From the NCBI GenBank assembly GCA_045661305.1, contig JAZRFJ010000004.1:1-47245 (forward strand): 47,245 nt of DNA, given 5' to 3'. Shown here in pieces: positions 39,610 to 47,245 of this stretch (position 1 is its first letter; each line of letters begins with the position of its first letter). The position numbers were made by a program, and so were the translations under genes. The notes under the pieces were generated by a model. The model was not told where the DNA came from. It did no database searches and saw only the letters and a program-made list of their open reading frames with translations. This DNA comes from UMGS1840 sp045661305 (lineage in GTDB: Bacteria; Bacillota; Clostridia; UMGS1840).

Positions 39610-39650
39610 TTAATTCTTCATTCTGCATTCAGCATTCTGAATTGAATTAT
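39610..39650. repeat. Right flanking repeat of the four-helix-bundle gene
   Basis: The sequence attcttcattctgcattcagcattctgaattg is an inverted, diverged copy of the repeat units on the far side of the gene (39210-39249). It lies just 5' of the start codon of the minus-strand gene, so it may also carry its promoter or leader. Confidence 0.65.
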
Positions 39651-39701
39651 AGCATATTATGGATTTTTTGTCAAGTTTTTTTGCTCAATTTTTCAAATAG
39701 C

Positions 39702-39730
39702 TTGACTTTTATTCCCTCATTTGATATAAT
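39702..39730 (+). promoter_or_regulatory. Promoter of the nucleotidyltransferase-ispG-tyrS run
   Basis: TTGACT (39702-39707), 17-bp spacer and TATAAT (39725-39730), 33 bp upstream of the start. Confidence 0.75.
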
Positions 39731-39762
39731 TATACATATTACTTTTTTGGGAGTGAAATTTC

Positions 39763-40674
39763 ATGGATTTAACATTAGTTGTAATGGCTGCCGGAATTGG
39801 TTCAAGATACGGCGGAGGAATTAAACAGCTTGAGCCTGTTGGTCCTAACGGTGAAATAATAATGGACTATTCTATTTATGATGCCGTAAAGGCAGGCTTT
39901 AATAAAATCGTTTTTATTATAAGAAAAGACCTCGAAAAAGACTTTAGAGAAATAATCGGAAAGAGAATTGAAAAAATATGTAAGGTTGAGTATGCTTTTC
40001 AGGAGCTTGATGACCTTCCAGAAGGCTTTGAAAAGCCAAAGGACAGAACAAAACCCTGGGGTACCGGGCAGGCAGTTTTATCTTGCAAAGGGATTGTCAA
40101 TGAGCCTTTTGTTGTTATAAATGCCGATGATTACTATGGAAAAAATGCTTTTGAGAGCGTGTATAAATTTTTATCAGAGAAGACAGATAAAAATGATTTC
40201 GATTTTTGTATGGCAGGCTTTGTACTAAAAAATACACTTAGTGAAAACGGAAGTGTTACAAGAGGGATTTGCAAAGTTTCTGATGACGGAATGCTTATGG
40301 AAGTAAATGAAACCAAAAATATCATAAAGCTTGGAAACGGGGCAGGGATAAAAACTGATTTAGAAATAATCCCAATAGACGAAAATTCATATGTTTCAAT
40401 GAATATGTGGGGACTTACACCTAAATTTATAGATTTTCTGGAAGAAGATTTCAAAAGTTTTTTAAGTGACAAATCTAAAGATGAATTGAAATCTGAATAC
40501 CTTGTACCTGTTATTATAGATTATCTTCTTAAAAACAAAAAGGCAACTGTTAAGATGCTTCCGACAGAAGATAGCTGGTTTGGAGTTACATATAAGGAGG
40601 ATAAACAAACAGTTGTTAATTCTTTTAAAAAGCTTATAGAAGACGGCGTTTATAAAGAAAAATTACACGATTAA
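39763..40674 (+). CDS. Sugar-phosphate nucleotidyltransferase
   Basis: The 303-residue protein is of the NTP_transferase type that joins NTP and sugar-1-phosphate to give NDP-sugar. The N-terminal signature is LVVMAAGIGSRYGGGIKQLEPVGPNG, with the LxAAGxGSR...KxL pattern, and the metal-binding VINADDYYG follows. The later GICKVSDDGMLMEVNETKNI and VSMNMWGLTPKFIDFLEE match the family core. The nucleotide and sugar cannot be told from sequence alone. It is 20 bp upstream of ispG, with its own promoter. Confidence 0.85.
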   Translation: MDLTLVVMAAGIGSRYGGGIKQLEPVGPNGEIIMDYSIYDAVKAGFNKIVFIIRKDLEKDFREIIGKRIEKICKVEYAFQELDDLPEGFEKPKDRTKPWGTGQAVLSCKGIVNEPFVVINADDYYGKNAFESVYKFLSEKTDKNDFDFCMAGFVLKNTLSENGSVTRGICKVSDDGMLMEVNETKNIIKLGNGAGIKTDLEIIPIDENSYVSMNMWGLTPKFIDFLEEDFKSFLSDKSKDELKSEYLVPVIIDYLLKNKKATVKMLPTEDSWFGVTYKEDKQTVVNSFKKLIEDGVYKEKLHD

Positions 40675-40693
40675 TTTTAGTGGGAGCAAAATC

Positions 40694-41761
40694 ATGAGCT
40701 CGAAAATAAAAGTAAAGATTAAAGACAGATATATCGGTGGCGGAGAAAAAGTTCTCATTCAGTCGATGACAAATACAAAAACTTCAGATGTTGATAAGAC
40801 GGTCAGCCAGATATTGTCGTTAGAAGAATGTGGTTGCGAGATTGTAAGAGCAACTGTTAACGATGTTGATGCTGCAAAGGCAATTGGTAAAATAAAAGAA
40901 AAAATTCATATTCCGCTTGTTGCTGATATCCATTTTGATTACAGACTGGCACTTTTAGCTGTCGAAAACGGTGTTGATAAGGTAAGGATAAACCCGGGGA
41001 ATATCGGAGATGTTAGTAATGTGAAAAAGGTTGCCGATGCTTGCCGTCAAAAAGGAATCCCGATAAGAATAGGCGTAAACGGGGGTTCTCTTGATAAGGA
41101 AATTTTGAAAAAGTATGGCAGTGTTACAGCAGAAGCACTTGTAGAGTCTGCAAAAAAAGAAATAAAAGTGCTTGAAAGCTGTGATTTTAATGATATTGTG
41201 CTGTCCTTAAAGGTATCTGATACAAATAAAATGATTGATGCATATACACTTGCTTCGCAGATGTTTCCGTATCCTTTGCATATTGGTGTAACAGAAGCAG
41301 GTGGTGGTGTTGCAGGGATTGTGAAAAATGCTGTTGGTATAGGCTATTTACTCAGAAATGGCATAGGTGATACTTTAAGAGTTTCTTTAACCGAAAATGT
41401 TGAAAAGGAAATTGAGGCTGCAAAAGAAATTTTAAGTGCAACGGGTGTTCGTAAAGAATGGGTTGAGATAATCTCGTGTCCTACTTGCGGAAGAACCGAG
41501 GTTGATATAATAAAGCTTGCCAATGAAGTAAAGAGAAAAACATCACATATAAAAAAACATATAAAGATTGGCGTTATGGGCTGTGTTGTAAACGGTCCCG
41601 GTGAGGCAAGAGAGTGCGACATTGGAATCGCAGGCGGTAAAGGCTGTGCAGTTTTATTTAAAAAGAATGAAAGTGGCGAAACTGTCAATTTAGGGAAAAT
41701 AGAAGAAGATAAAATAATTGATACACTGCTTTTTGAGATAAACAAAATGTGTGTTCAATAG
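40694..41761 (+). CDS. ispG: 4-hydroxy-3-methylbut-2-enyl diphosphate synthase IspG
   Basis: IspG (GcpE) is the [4Fe-4S] enzyme that reduces MEcPP to HMBPP in the MEP isoprenoid pathway. The 355-residue protein is of the short bacterial form. The cluster ligands are Cys262 and Cys265 in SCPTCGRTEVD and Cys297 in MGCVVNGPGEA, with Glu304 as in the family. The TIM-barrel start VKIGGGEKVLIQSMTNT is close to consensus (here DRYIGGGEKVLIQSMTNT). It is downstream of the nucleotidyltransferase and 28 bp upstream of tyrS. Confidence 0.97.
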   Translation: MSSKIKVKIKDRYIGGGEKVLIQSMTNTKTSDVDKTVSQILSLEECGCEIVRATVNDVDAAKAIGKIKEKIHIPLVADIHFDYRLALLAVENGVDKVRINPGNIGDVSNVKKVADACRQKGIPIRIGVNGGSLDKEILKKYGSVTAEALVESAKKEIKVLESCDFNDIVLSLKVSDTNKMIDAYTLASQMFPYPLHIGVTEAGGGVAGIVKNAVGIGYLLRNGIGDTLRVSLTENVEKEIEAAKEILSATGVRKEWVEIISCPTCGRTEVDIIKLANEVKRKTSHIKKHIKIGVMGCVVNGPGEARECDIGIAGGKGCAVLFKKNESGETVNLGKIEEDKIIDTLLFEINKMCVQ

Positions 41762-41789
41762 GATTTTTGTAATAAAGGAGAAAATACAG

Positions 41790-43010
41790 ATGGAAAATGT
41801 TTTTGACATATTAAAGGAAAGAGGTCTTATAGCACAGACCACACACGAAAAAGAAATAAGAGACCTTTTGGGCAGTGAAAAGGTGACATTTTATATCGGA
41901 TTTGACCCGACTGCAGACAGTCTTCATGTAGGACACTTTTTGCAGATGGTTGTTATGCGTCATATGCAGAACTATGGTCACCGTCCTATTGCACTTGTAG
42001 GCGGAGGAACAGGAACAATCGGAGACCCAAGCGGAAGAACAGATATGCGTCAGATGATGACTATGGAAACGATTGAATATAACTGTGAATGCTTCAAAAA
42101 ACAGCTTTCAAGTGTTGTTGATTTTTCAGACGGAAAAGCAATTATGGTAAATAATGCTGACTGGCTTTTGAAACTTAATTATGTTGATTTTTTAAGGGAT
42201 ATAGGTGCGTGCTTCTCTGTTAATAAGATGCTTACAGCTGAATGCTTCAAGCAAAGACTTGAAAAAGGACTTTCATTCTTAGAATTTAACTACATGCTTA
42301 TGCAGAGCTACGATTTTCTTATGTTAAGCAGAAAATACGATTGTAAAATCGAGCTTGGCGGTGATGACCAGTGGAGCAATATTTTAGGCGGTATTGAGCT
42401 TTGCAGAAGAAAAGACCAGAAACAGGTTTATGGCATGACCTTTAATCTTCTTACAAATTCTGAGGGCAAGAAGATGGGAAAAACTGCAAGCGGTGCAGTA
42501 TGGCTTGACCCTAAAAAGACAAGCCCTTACGACTTTTATCAGTATTGGATTAATGTTAATGATACCGATGTTTTAAGATTTATAAAAATGCTTACATTTG
42601 TTCCTATGGACGAAATAAGAGCCATGGAGGCTTGGGAAGGTGCACAGCTTAACGAGGCTAAGAGAATTCTTGCATATGAAGTAACAAAGCTTGTTCATGG
42701 TGAAGAAGAAGCCGAAAAAGCAAAGGCAGCTGCACTTGCAATCTTCGGACAGGGCGGCGTTTCTGCTGATATGCCTACAAAAGAGATTGAGGGCTTTAGT
42801 GGTGAAATGAATGTTCTTGATGTACTTGCACAAACAGGAATATTACCATCAAAGGCTGAAGCAAGAAGACTTGTTACACAAGGCGGTCTTACTATAAATG
42901 ATGAAAAGATAACCGATGTTGCAAGAATGATTACCGATGCTGACTTTGGCGATGAGGGAATGATAGTTAAAAAAGGTAAAAAATCATTCTTCAAGGTTAT
43001 TAAAAAATAA
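41790..43010 (+). CDS. tyrS: Tyrosyl-tRNA synthetase
   Basis: This class I enzyme attaches tyrosine to tRNA-Tyr. The 406-residue protein has the HIGH-like HVGH (46-49), KMGKT (228-232) in place of KMSKS, the tyrosine pocket stretch FLEFNYMLMQSYDFL, and a C-terminal S4-type RNA-binding domain (LPSKAEARRLVTQGGLTIND). The real start is ATG 41790, behind AAAGGAG; the frame is open further upstream to 41751 but the extension lacks homology-like sequence and overlaps ispG. KMGKT is within the usual TyrRS variation. No T-box leader is seen before it. A repeat element follows. Confidence 0.96.
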   Translation: MENVFDILKERGLIAQTTHEKEIRDLLGSEKVTFYIGFDPTADSLHVGHFLQMVVMRHMQNYGHRPIALVGGGTGTIGDPSGRTDMRQMMTMETIEYNCECFKKQLSSVVDFSDGKAIMVNNADWLLKLNYVDFLRDIGACFSVNKMLTAECFKQRLEKGLSFLEFNYMLMQSYDFLMLSRKYDCKIELGGDDQWSNILGGIELCRRKDQKQVYGMTFNLLTNSEGKKMGKTASGAVWLDPKKTSPYDFYQYWINVNDTDVLRFIKMLTFVPMDEIRAMEAWEGAQLNEAKRILAYEVTKLVHGEEEAEKAKAAALAIFGQGGVSADMPTKEIEGFSGEMNVLDVLAQTGILPSKAEARRLVTQGGLTINDEKITDVARMITDADFGDEGMIVKKGKKSFFKVIKK

Positions 43011-43050
43011 TAATCACAAAAATAAAGAAAAAAAGTGTTGTGGTGGCTTT

Positions 43051-43327
43051 GGCCACCACCAGATAAGGAAGTATTGTCCTGAAAATTATCTTTTTTGCAA
43101 ATTTCTGCGTTAAAAAACCTCAAAATCCGTCAAGGATTCCTCGATTTTTTGCCTTGAACTTTATCAAAAAATATTAATTTCAGGATGCAGAGCAGTTTTA
43201 AAATCAGATTTTAAGAATTAGACAAGGAACAAAATATCCGTAATGCTGACGCATTTCGGGTATTTTTGACACAGTATAAGCTTAAAATATGTTTTTAAAA
43301 CCAAAATTTCCTTATCTGGCGGTGGCC
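43051..43327. repeat. MITE-like inverted-repeat element, long copy
   Basis: The 383-bp gap between tyrS and the M20 peptidase gene is mainly this 277-bp element. Its ends are 20-bp inverted repeats (left GGCCACCACCAGATAAGGAA at 43051-43070; right end 43308-43327 reads the same in inverted form with 19 of 20 matches). The two arms further inside resemble each other in inverted form (43095-43150 against 43220-43275) but are diverged. The right 106 bp match the short copy in the phage cluster (21200-21304) in opposite orientation. No protein is encoded. Confidence 0.9.
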
Positions 43328-43393
43328 TCTTTGTCAGCACAACATTTTTGTATAATGGTAAATATTTATACATATTATAAAAAGGGTGATAAA

Positions 43394-44674
43394 ATGAATA
43401 AAAAAGGTATAAAAATAACTGAAAATGAAAGGTTTTTAAGTGATTTAGACGGACTTCTTAAGATAAAAACCGTAAGAGGTGATTGCGGAGAGGTTACAAA
43501 AAAAGCACCTTTGGGAAAAGGGATAAATGATGCTATTGAATATATGCTTAGAATAGGAGATAGCTTTGGGTTCAAGACAAAAAATTTAGATGGCTACTGC
43601 GGATATATCGAGATGGGCGAAGGGGAAGAGCTTCTTGGAATACTTTGCCATCTTGATGTTGTGAGTGCTGACGGTGAGTGGATTTGTGACCCGTTTAGTG
43701 CAACTTTAATTGATGAAAAAATTTATGGCAGAGGAATACTTGACGATAAGGGTGCGGCACTTTTGTCACTTTATGCAATGAAAAAGGTTTCTGAATGTGA
43801 CATAAAACTCAACAAAAGAGTGCGACTCATTTTAGGCGGAGATGAAGAAACAGGTGCGTGGGAATGTATAAAAAGATATAAAGAAACAGAGGAAATTCCT
43901 ACAATTGGCTTTACTCCTGACGGTGAATTTCCTGTTGTTTTTGCAGAAAAGGGACTTCTTAAAATAAAAATTTCAGGTGATTATTCCGCTAATGACGAAA
44001 GCTTTTTGTTTGAGGGCGGAAAAGTAGTAAATATCGTTCCCGACTTTGCAAAATGTGTGATTAATAACAAAGAATATACAAAAAAAGGCATACCTGCCCA
44101 CGCTTCCGAGCCGCATAAAGGTGATAACGCTATTATAAATTTAGGAAAAGAGCTTTTTAAACTTTTTGGAAGCAATGAAGAAAATCCATATCTTAAGCTT
44201 CTTTCAATAGCTTCAAATGAGGGCTTTGATATAAAACTTTGCGATGAACCGTCAGGACAGCTTACAATCAATCCGTCTGTTGCAAAGGCTGATTGCAAAT
44301 CAGGAAGTCTTATTTGCGATATAAGATACCCTGTAACATATAAGCTTGAGGATTTTATTGGGAATATAGAAAATGCTGTAAATCCTCTTGGATTTAAGGT
44401 TGAAGTACTTTCTCACGATGTACCGCTTTATGTAGAAAAGGACAGCCATCTTGTAAGCACTCTAAGACAGGTGTATGAAAACAGAACAGGTGACAAGAGC
44501 GAGCCTATTTCAATGGGCGGAGGAACTTATGCAAAAGCGTTCCCGAATACTGTTGCTTTTGGACTTATCTTTTTGGATAGTGAAAGTGGTTGCCATGTAG
44601 CAAACGAATTTATGAAGCTTTCTGAAATGGAAAAATGCTTTGATATTCTTTGTGATGCTATTGTGAAATTGTAA
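43394..44674 (+). CDS. M20 family dipeptidase, PepV-like
   Basis: The 426-residue protein belongs to the M20 zinc peptidases; the closest pattern is Xaa-His dipeptidase (PepV, carnosinase-like). The zinc site starts with His in LLGILCHLDVVSADGEW (CHLDVV), the bridging Asp is in GRGILDDKGA, and the catalytic Glu-Glu pair in GGDEETGAW. The C-terminal half has the lid-domain-like sequence and GGGTYAKAFPNTVAFG. ATG 43394 has AAAGGGTG 6-13 bases upstream; the frame is open to 43289 inside the repeat element, which is not used. A TATAAT at 43351-43356 lies just outside the element end, but no good -35 is found. Confidence 0.88.
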   Translation: MNKKGIKITENERFLSDLDGLLKIKTVRGDCGEVTKKAPLGKGINDAIEYMLRIGDSFGFKTKNLDGYCGYIEMGEGEELLGILCHLDVVSADGEWICDPFSATLIDEKIYGRGILDDKGAALLSLYAMKKVSECDIKLNKRVRLILGGDEETGAWECIKRYKETEEIPTIGFTPDGEFPVVFAEKGLLKIKISGDYSANDESFLFEGGKVVNIVPDFAKCVINNKEYTKKGIPAHASEPHKGDNAIINLGKELFKLFGSNEENPYLKLLSIASNEGFDIKLCDEPSGQLTINPSVAKADCKSGSLICDIRYPVTYKLEDFIGNIENAVNPLGFKVEVLSHDVPLYVEKDSHLVSTLRQVYENRTGDKSEPISMGGGTYAKAFPNTVAFGLIFLDSESGCHVANEFMKLSEMEKCFDILCDAIVKL

Positions 44675-44793
44675 TTTTTCCAATAATAGAAAAAATTTTG
44701 AAAAAATGCAACTTTTTCCTTTTTAAAAAAGTGTTATTAATGAAAGCACCTACCAAAACAATTAATTAAAAAAAGAAAGGAAAGTGATTTTTA

Positions 44794-46917
44794 ATGACTA
44801 AAATGAAAAAAGTACAAAAAATAAGAAAAATAATGGCAGGTATTCTTTGTTTTATTCTTCTTTTCGGACTTACAGCTTTTGCAGATACTAAGACAAGCAA
44901 GCGTGTTGAGGAAACTCTTATCAAGGTAAAACAAAAAGTTGATGTTCCTGACTTTTTCACTCAGTTTGAAAGCTCGGAATACAGTAACGAAAACGAAAAA
45001 ACCGAATACAGCTTCATATGGAATAACGATGATTACAGCATAAATATGAATATAAATTCTGATGCTGATGGTCATATAAGCTACTACTATTACTATGACA
45101 GAAATATATTCAATAGCCAATATTTAAAAAGACTTTCCAAAGTAAAAAAAGAAGATGCTTTTTTGGTTGCAGATGCTTTTATTAAAAAAATTGCACCTGA
45201 ATGCTTTGAAGATGAAAATGATAGGCTTATATATGTAAAGAAAACTTCTTTGGGCGAAGCTTCCCAAAGAGGTACATACTATAATTTTACATATAAAAGA
45301 ATGAAAAACGGTGTTTTTGTAAGAGATAATGTTGCCGAGGTCAGAGTTTTTGCAGGTAGTGAAAATAATATAATTGTTTCAAGTGTAAATATAAGCTATG
45401 ACTATTCTGCGTCTTTTGAGGAAGAAAAAGCTGAAATTGAAAACCCAGGCGAAAAATATATTGAGCTTTTTCCTACTGAAATGATTTATGAGCGTGATAA
45501 TTACTATTACAGAACGGAAAGCGAAAAGAAAACAAACCTTATTTATCGTATAAAGGATAACAAAATAGGGTATATGAGTGCATATTCGGCAGAAGAAATC
45601 ACCCCTGACCCAGAGGATTATTTCAGAGGAATGAGTGGTGGCGGAATTTTCAATCAGGCTATGAAAGAAGAAATGTCTGCCGACAGTATGCTTTCACCTG
45701 TTGAAATAAAAGAAATTGAAAAGATAGACGGTTTAAAATCGTTTGATGAAATCAAAAAAACAGTTGAGAAAACCCCTTACCTTGATTTTTCAGCTTCACT
45801 TCAAAAAAATTCGGAAAGCCTCACCAAACAAAACGGGCACTACATTTATAATGCGTCTTTCAGAGTTACAGATGAAGAAAAAGAAATAAATTTAAGATAT
45901 AGTGCTAATGCAGAAAATGGAAAAATCCTATCTGTTTACAATAATATATATGACTATACAAAACCTTATTCCGATGATAAAAAGGAAACTCTTAGTGTTG
46001 ATAAATGGAAAGAGATAGATAAAAAGGTTTATGAAATAACCGATTATCTTGTCAAAGAAGAAATAAAATCCTGCGAAGATGCTTTGAAAGAATACTACGG
46101 CGGTGTCGCACACTATACATATACAAGAAAAGTAAACGGTGTGAAATATCCGTCTAACAGTATAGGTGTTGCATTTAATACAGATGAAAACCGTTTGCAA
46201 AGCTTTAGCCTTAATTTTACAGATGATATTTTTGATGATCCTAAAAATGCAATAGATGAAAAAACTGCTGTTGACAAAATCCTTGAAATTGCACCGCTTA
46301 CAAAAATTTATGTAAAATCTGATGATTTGTATAAGCTTTGCTACGGTCTTGATTATTCGGGAAATCTGAAAATAGATGCTTTTTCAGGTGAAGGTATGGA
46401 AAAAAATTTCATGCAGACTATAAAAAATTATACAGATATAGAAAATCATTGGTCAAAGGAAGCTGTTGAGGCTTTGGCTGATGTTGGTATCGGATATTTG
46501 GAAGAAAGCTTTAACCCTGATAAAAAAGTTACACAGCTTGACTTACTTCGTCTTTTCGCTTCAGGTATATATCATAATTCATATATGAATTGTACTGAAG
46601 ATGAGATTTATGAGCTTATGATTAATGACGGAATTATTCTAAAAGAAGAAAGAAATCCAACTGCAACAGTGAAAAGAGAAGACGCATTTTGCTATCTTGT
46701 AAGACTTTCAGGGCTTGAAAGGGTAGCCAAGCTTTCAAATATATTTAAAACCGATTTTTCCGATAACAAAGAAATAACACCTTCAAAAATCGGGCATGCA
46801 GCAATCCTCGCAGGCTTTGGAGTAGTTGAGGGGAATGGCGGTAGTTTAAAACCAAAGGACTTTTTGACAAGAGCCGAGGCTGTATCGCTTTTATATAAAT
46901 ATATGAGAGTTTATTAA
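44794..46917 (+). CDS. Secreted YcdB/YcdC-type protein with S-layer homology domains
   Basis: The 707-residue protein has a signal peptide (IMAGILCFILLFGLTAFADT, cleavage after about residue 30), two long YcdB/YcdC-like (PepSY-related) segments (about 35-270 and 300-545), and a C-terminal part with SLH domains: YTDIENHWSKEAVEALADVGIGY...FNPDKKVTQLDLLRLF, and then GFGVVEGNGGSLKPKDFLTRAEAVSLLYKYM. The SLH regions bind pyruvylated cell-wall polymers, so the protein should be anchored on the cell surface. Function of YcdB-type regions is unknown. It has an AAAGGAAAG ribosome site. The 120-bp gap upstream holds no clear promoter. Confidence 0.85.
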   Translation: MTKMKKVQKIRKIMAGILCFILLFGLTAFADTKTSKRVEETLIKVKQKVDVPDFFTQFESSEYSNENEKTEYSFIWNNDDYSINMNINSDADGHISYYYYYDRNIFNSQYLKRLSKVKKEDAFLVADAFIKKIAPECFEDENDRLIYVKKTSLGEASQRGTYYNFTYKRMKNGVFVRDNVAEVRVFAGSENNIIVSSVNISYDYSASFEEEKAEIENPGEKYIELFPTEMIYERDNYYYRTESEKKTNLIYRIKDNKIGYMSAYSAEEITPDPEDYFRGMSGGGIFNQAMKEEMSADSMLSPVEIKEIEKIDGLKSFDEIKKTVEKTPYLDFSASLQKNSESLTKQNGHYIYNASFRVTDEEKEINLRYSANAENGKILSVYNNIYDYTKPYSDDKKETLSVDKWKEIDKKVYEITDYLVKEEIKSCEDALKEYYGGVAHYTYTRKVNGVKYPSNSIGVAFNTDENRLQSFSLNFTDDIFDDPKNAIDEKTAVDKILEIAPLTKIYVKSDDLYKLCYGLDYSGNLKIDAFSGEGMEKNFMQTIKNYTDIENHWSKEAVEALADVGIGYLEESFNPDKKVTQLDLLRLFASGIYHNSYMNCTEDEIYELMINDGIILKEERNPTATVKREDAFCYLVRLSGLERVAKLSNIFKTDFSDNKEITPSKIGHAAILAGFGVVEGNGGSLKPKDFLTRAEAVSLLYKYMRVY

Positions 46918-46953
46918 TATTTTTTGATTACTTATATTACAATAAAATGTATG

Positions 46954-46981
46954 TCGGGCATCTTTTTTCTAAGGTGCCCGA
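46954..46981 (+). terminator. Possible terminator of the SLH protein gene
   Basis: Arms tcgggcatc and ggtgcccga form a 9-bp stem around an A/T-rich loop, 37 bp after the stop codon. The run of T residues expected after the stem is weak, so efficiency is uncertain. Confidence 0.6.
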
Positions 46982-47055
46982 TTGCTGTATATAATAGTAT
47001 AAAAACCGACAAAAAACGATTAAAAAAATTTTTTAAAAAACTTTTGCAAAAAGTA

Positions 47056-47084
47056 TTGACAAATAAAAAAGCATGTGCTATAAT
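47056..47084 (+). promoter_or_regulatory. Strong promoter, probably of an rRNA operon
   Basis: Perfect TTGACA (47056-47061), 17-bp spacer and perfect TATAAT (47079-47084). The spacing and both hexamers are ideal, as for stable RNA genes. Confidence 0.85.
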
Positions 47085-47245
47085 GGGTAAGCTGTCGCAC
47101 GAAAGAGATAAAAAAGTGAGAGACAGCGGATTGAATCTTGAAAACCGAATAACATAATGAACCTTGGAAATTCTTTTGAATTTTAGAGAAGATTGTTAAA
47201 ATCTTTACAAGAGTAAACTTTAGAGTGAGAGAGCAAGGAAAACTT
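47085..47245 (+). other. Leader sequence resembling a 16S rRNA operon leader
   Basis: After the promoter comes a hairpin (gctgtc...gacagc, 47090-47132), then atcttgaaaaccgaataac (similar to the boxA-like TCTTTGAAAACT element before 16S genes of Bacillota) and a purine-rich stretch ending in gagagagcaagg at the window edge. No conserved 16S 5' end (such as GAGTTTGATCCTGGCTCAG) is inside the window, so the rRNA gene is inferred to lie just beyond it. Confidence 0.6.

Noticed and set aside
41751..41789. Upstream extension of tyrS
   Set aside because: The first 13 codons overlap ispG, have no ribosome site, and the canonical TyrRS start follows AAAGGAG at 41790.
41762..41789. T-box leader before tyrS
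   Set aside because: Only 28 bp separate ispG and tyrS, so there is no room for a specifier stem or antiterminator.
43289..43393. Upstream extension of the M20 peptidase frame
   Set aside because: It would start inside the inverted-repeat element, has no ribosome site and adds no family-like residues. The ATG at 43394 with AAAGGGTG fits.

Overview
The window is AT-rich, tightly packed chromosomal DNA from an anaerobic, fermentative Bacillota, most likely a gut-type Clostridia. The basis is the combination of strong AGGAGG-type ribosome sites with frequent GTG/TTG starts, sigma-A promoters (TTGACA-17-TATAAT), an oxygen-sensitive pyruvate formate-lyase system, a group II-like ECF transporter module, SLH/YcdB surface proteins and several DUF families known mainly from Clostridia. 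No genus can be named from sequence reading alone.

Layout. 1-355: divergent tRNA-Val and tRNA-Pro genes. 390-15530: housekeeping genes, almost all on the plus strand (nagB, two zinc-ribbon membrane proteins, a PspC protein, dtd, an ApbE-like lipoprotein, metG, a YqhQ/DUF1385 protein, prmC, a NUDIX hydrolase, a two-domain polyphosphate:AMP phosphotransferase, an S4 protein, a methyltransferase and D-lactate dehydrogenase). 15659-25207: a self-contained unit with its own promoter and terminator that encodes phage head and neck proteins (small and large terminase, portal, scaffold-like, capsid, connector-like, beta-propeller nozzle-like, and a coiled-coil protein with 11-residue repeats). It has no integrase, repressor, replication, tail-length, fibre or lysis gene. 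25219-28813 (minus strand): pyruvate formate-lyase operon pflA, thioredoxin-like, pflB and a separately translated glycyl-radical domain; together the last two make one full-length PFL. 29046-37147: an rRNA methyltransferase, ecfA1-ecfA2-ecfT, truA, a DUF5711 protein, a CvpA protein and ligA. 37252-38710: an operator-bearing AbrB-like regulator and glycosyltransferase operon. 39120-39650: tRNA-Leu beside a four-helix-bundle (S23/IVP-type) gene flanked by inverted repeats. 39702-46917: nucleotidyltransferase, ispG, tyrS, an M20 peptidase and an SLH/YcdB surface protein. 47056-47245: a strong promoter and leader that look like the start of an rRNA operon running off the window.

How it fits together. 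Fermentative D-lactate dehydrogenase and pyruvate formate-lyase, two competing exits from pyruvate, face each other, and the phage-derived unit sits exactly between their terminators. All of its genes are open and tightly spaced. It carries a short inverted-repeat element between capsid and connector genes whose sister copy lies 22 kb away among ordinary host genes (43051-43327). This points to long residence in the chromosome, so the cluster is either a maintained particle-forming or gene-transfer-agent-like system or a prophage remnant whose remaining genes have not yet decayed. That cluster, the split PFL and the repeat-flanked four-helix-bundle gene are the parts most worth following up.
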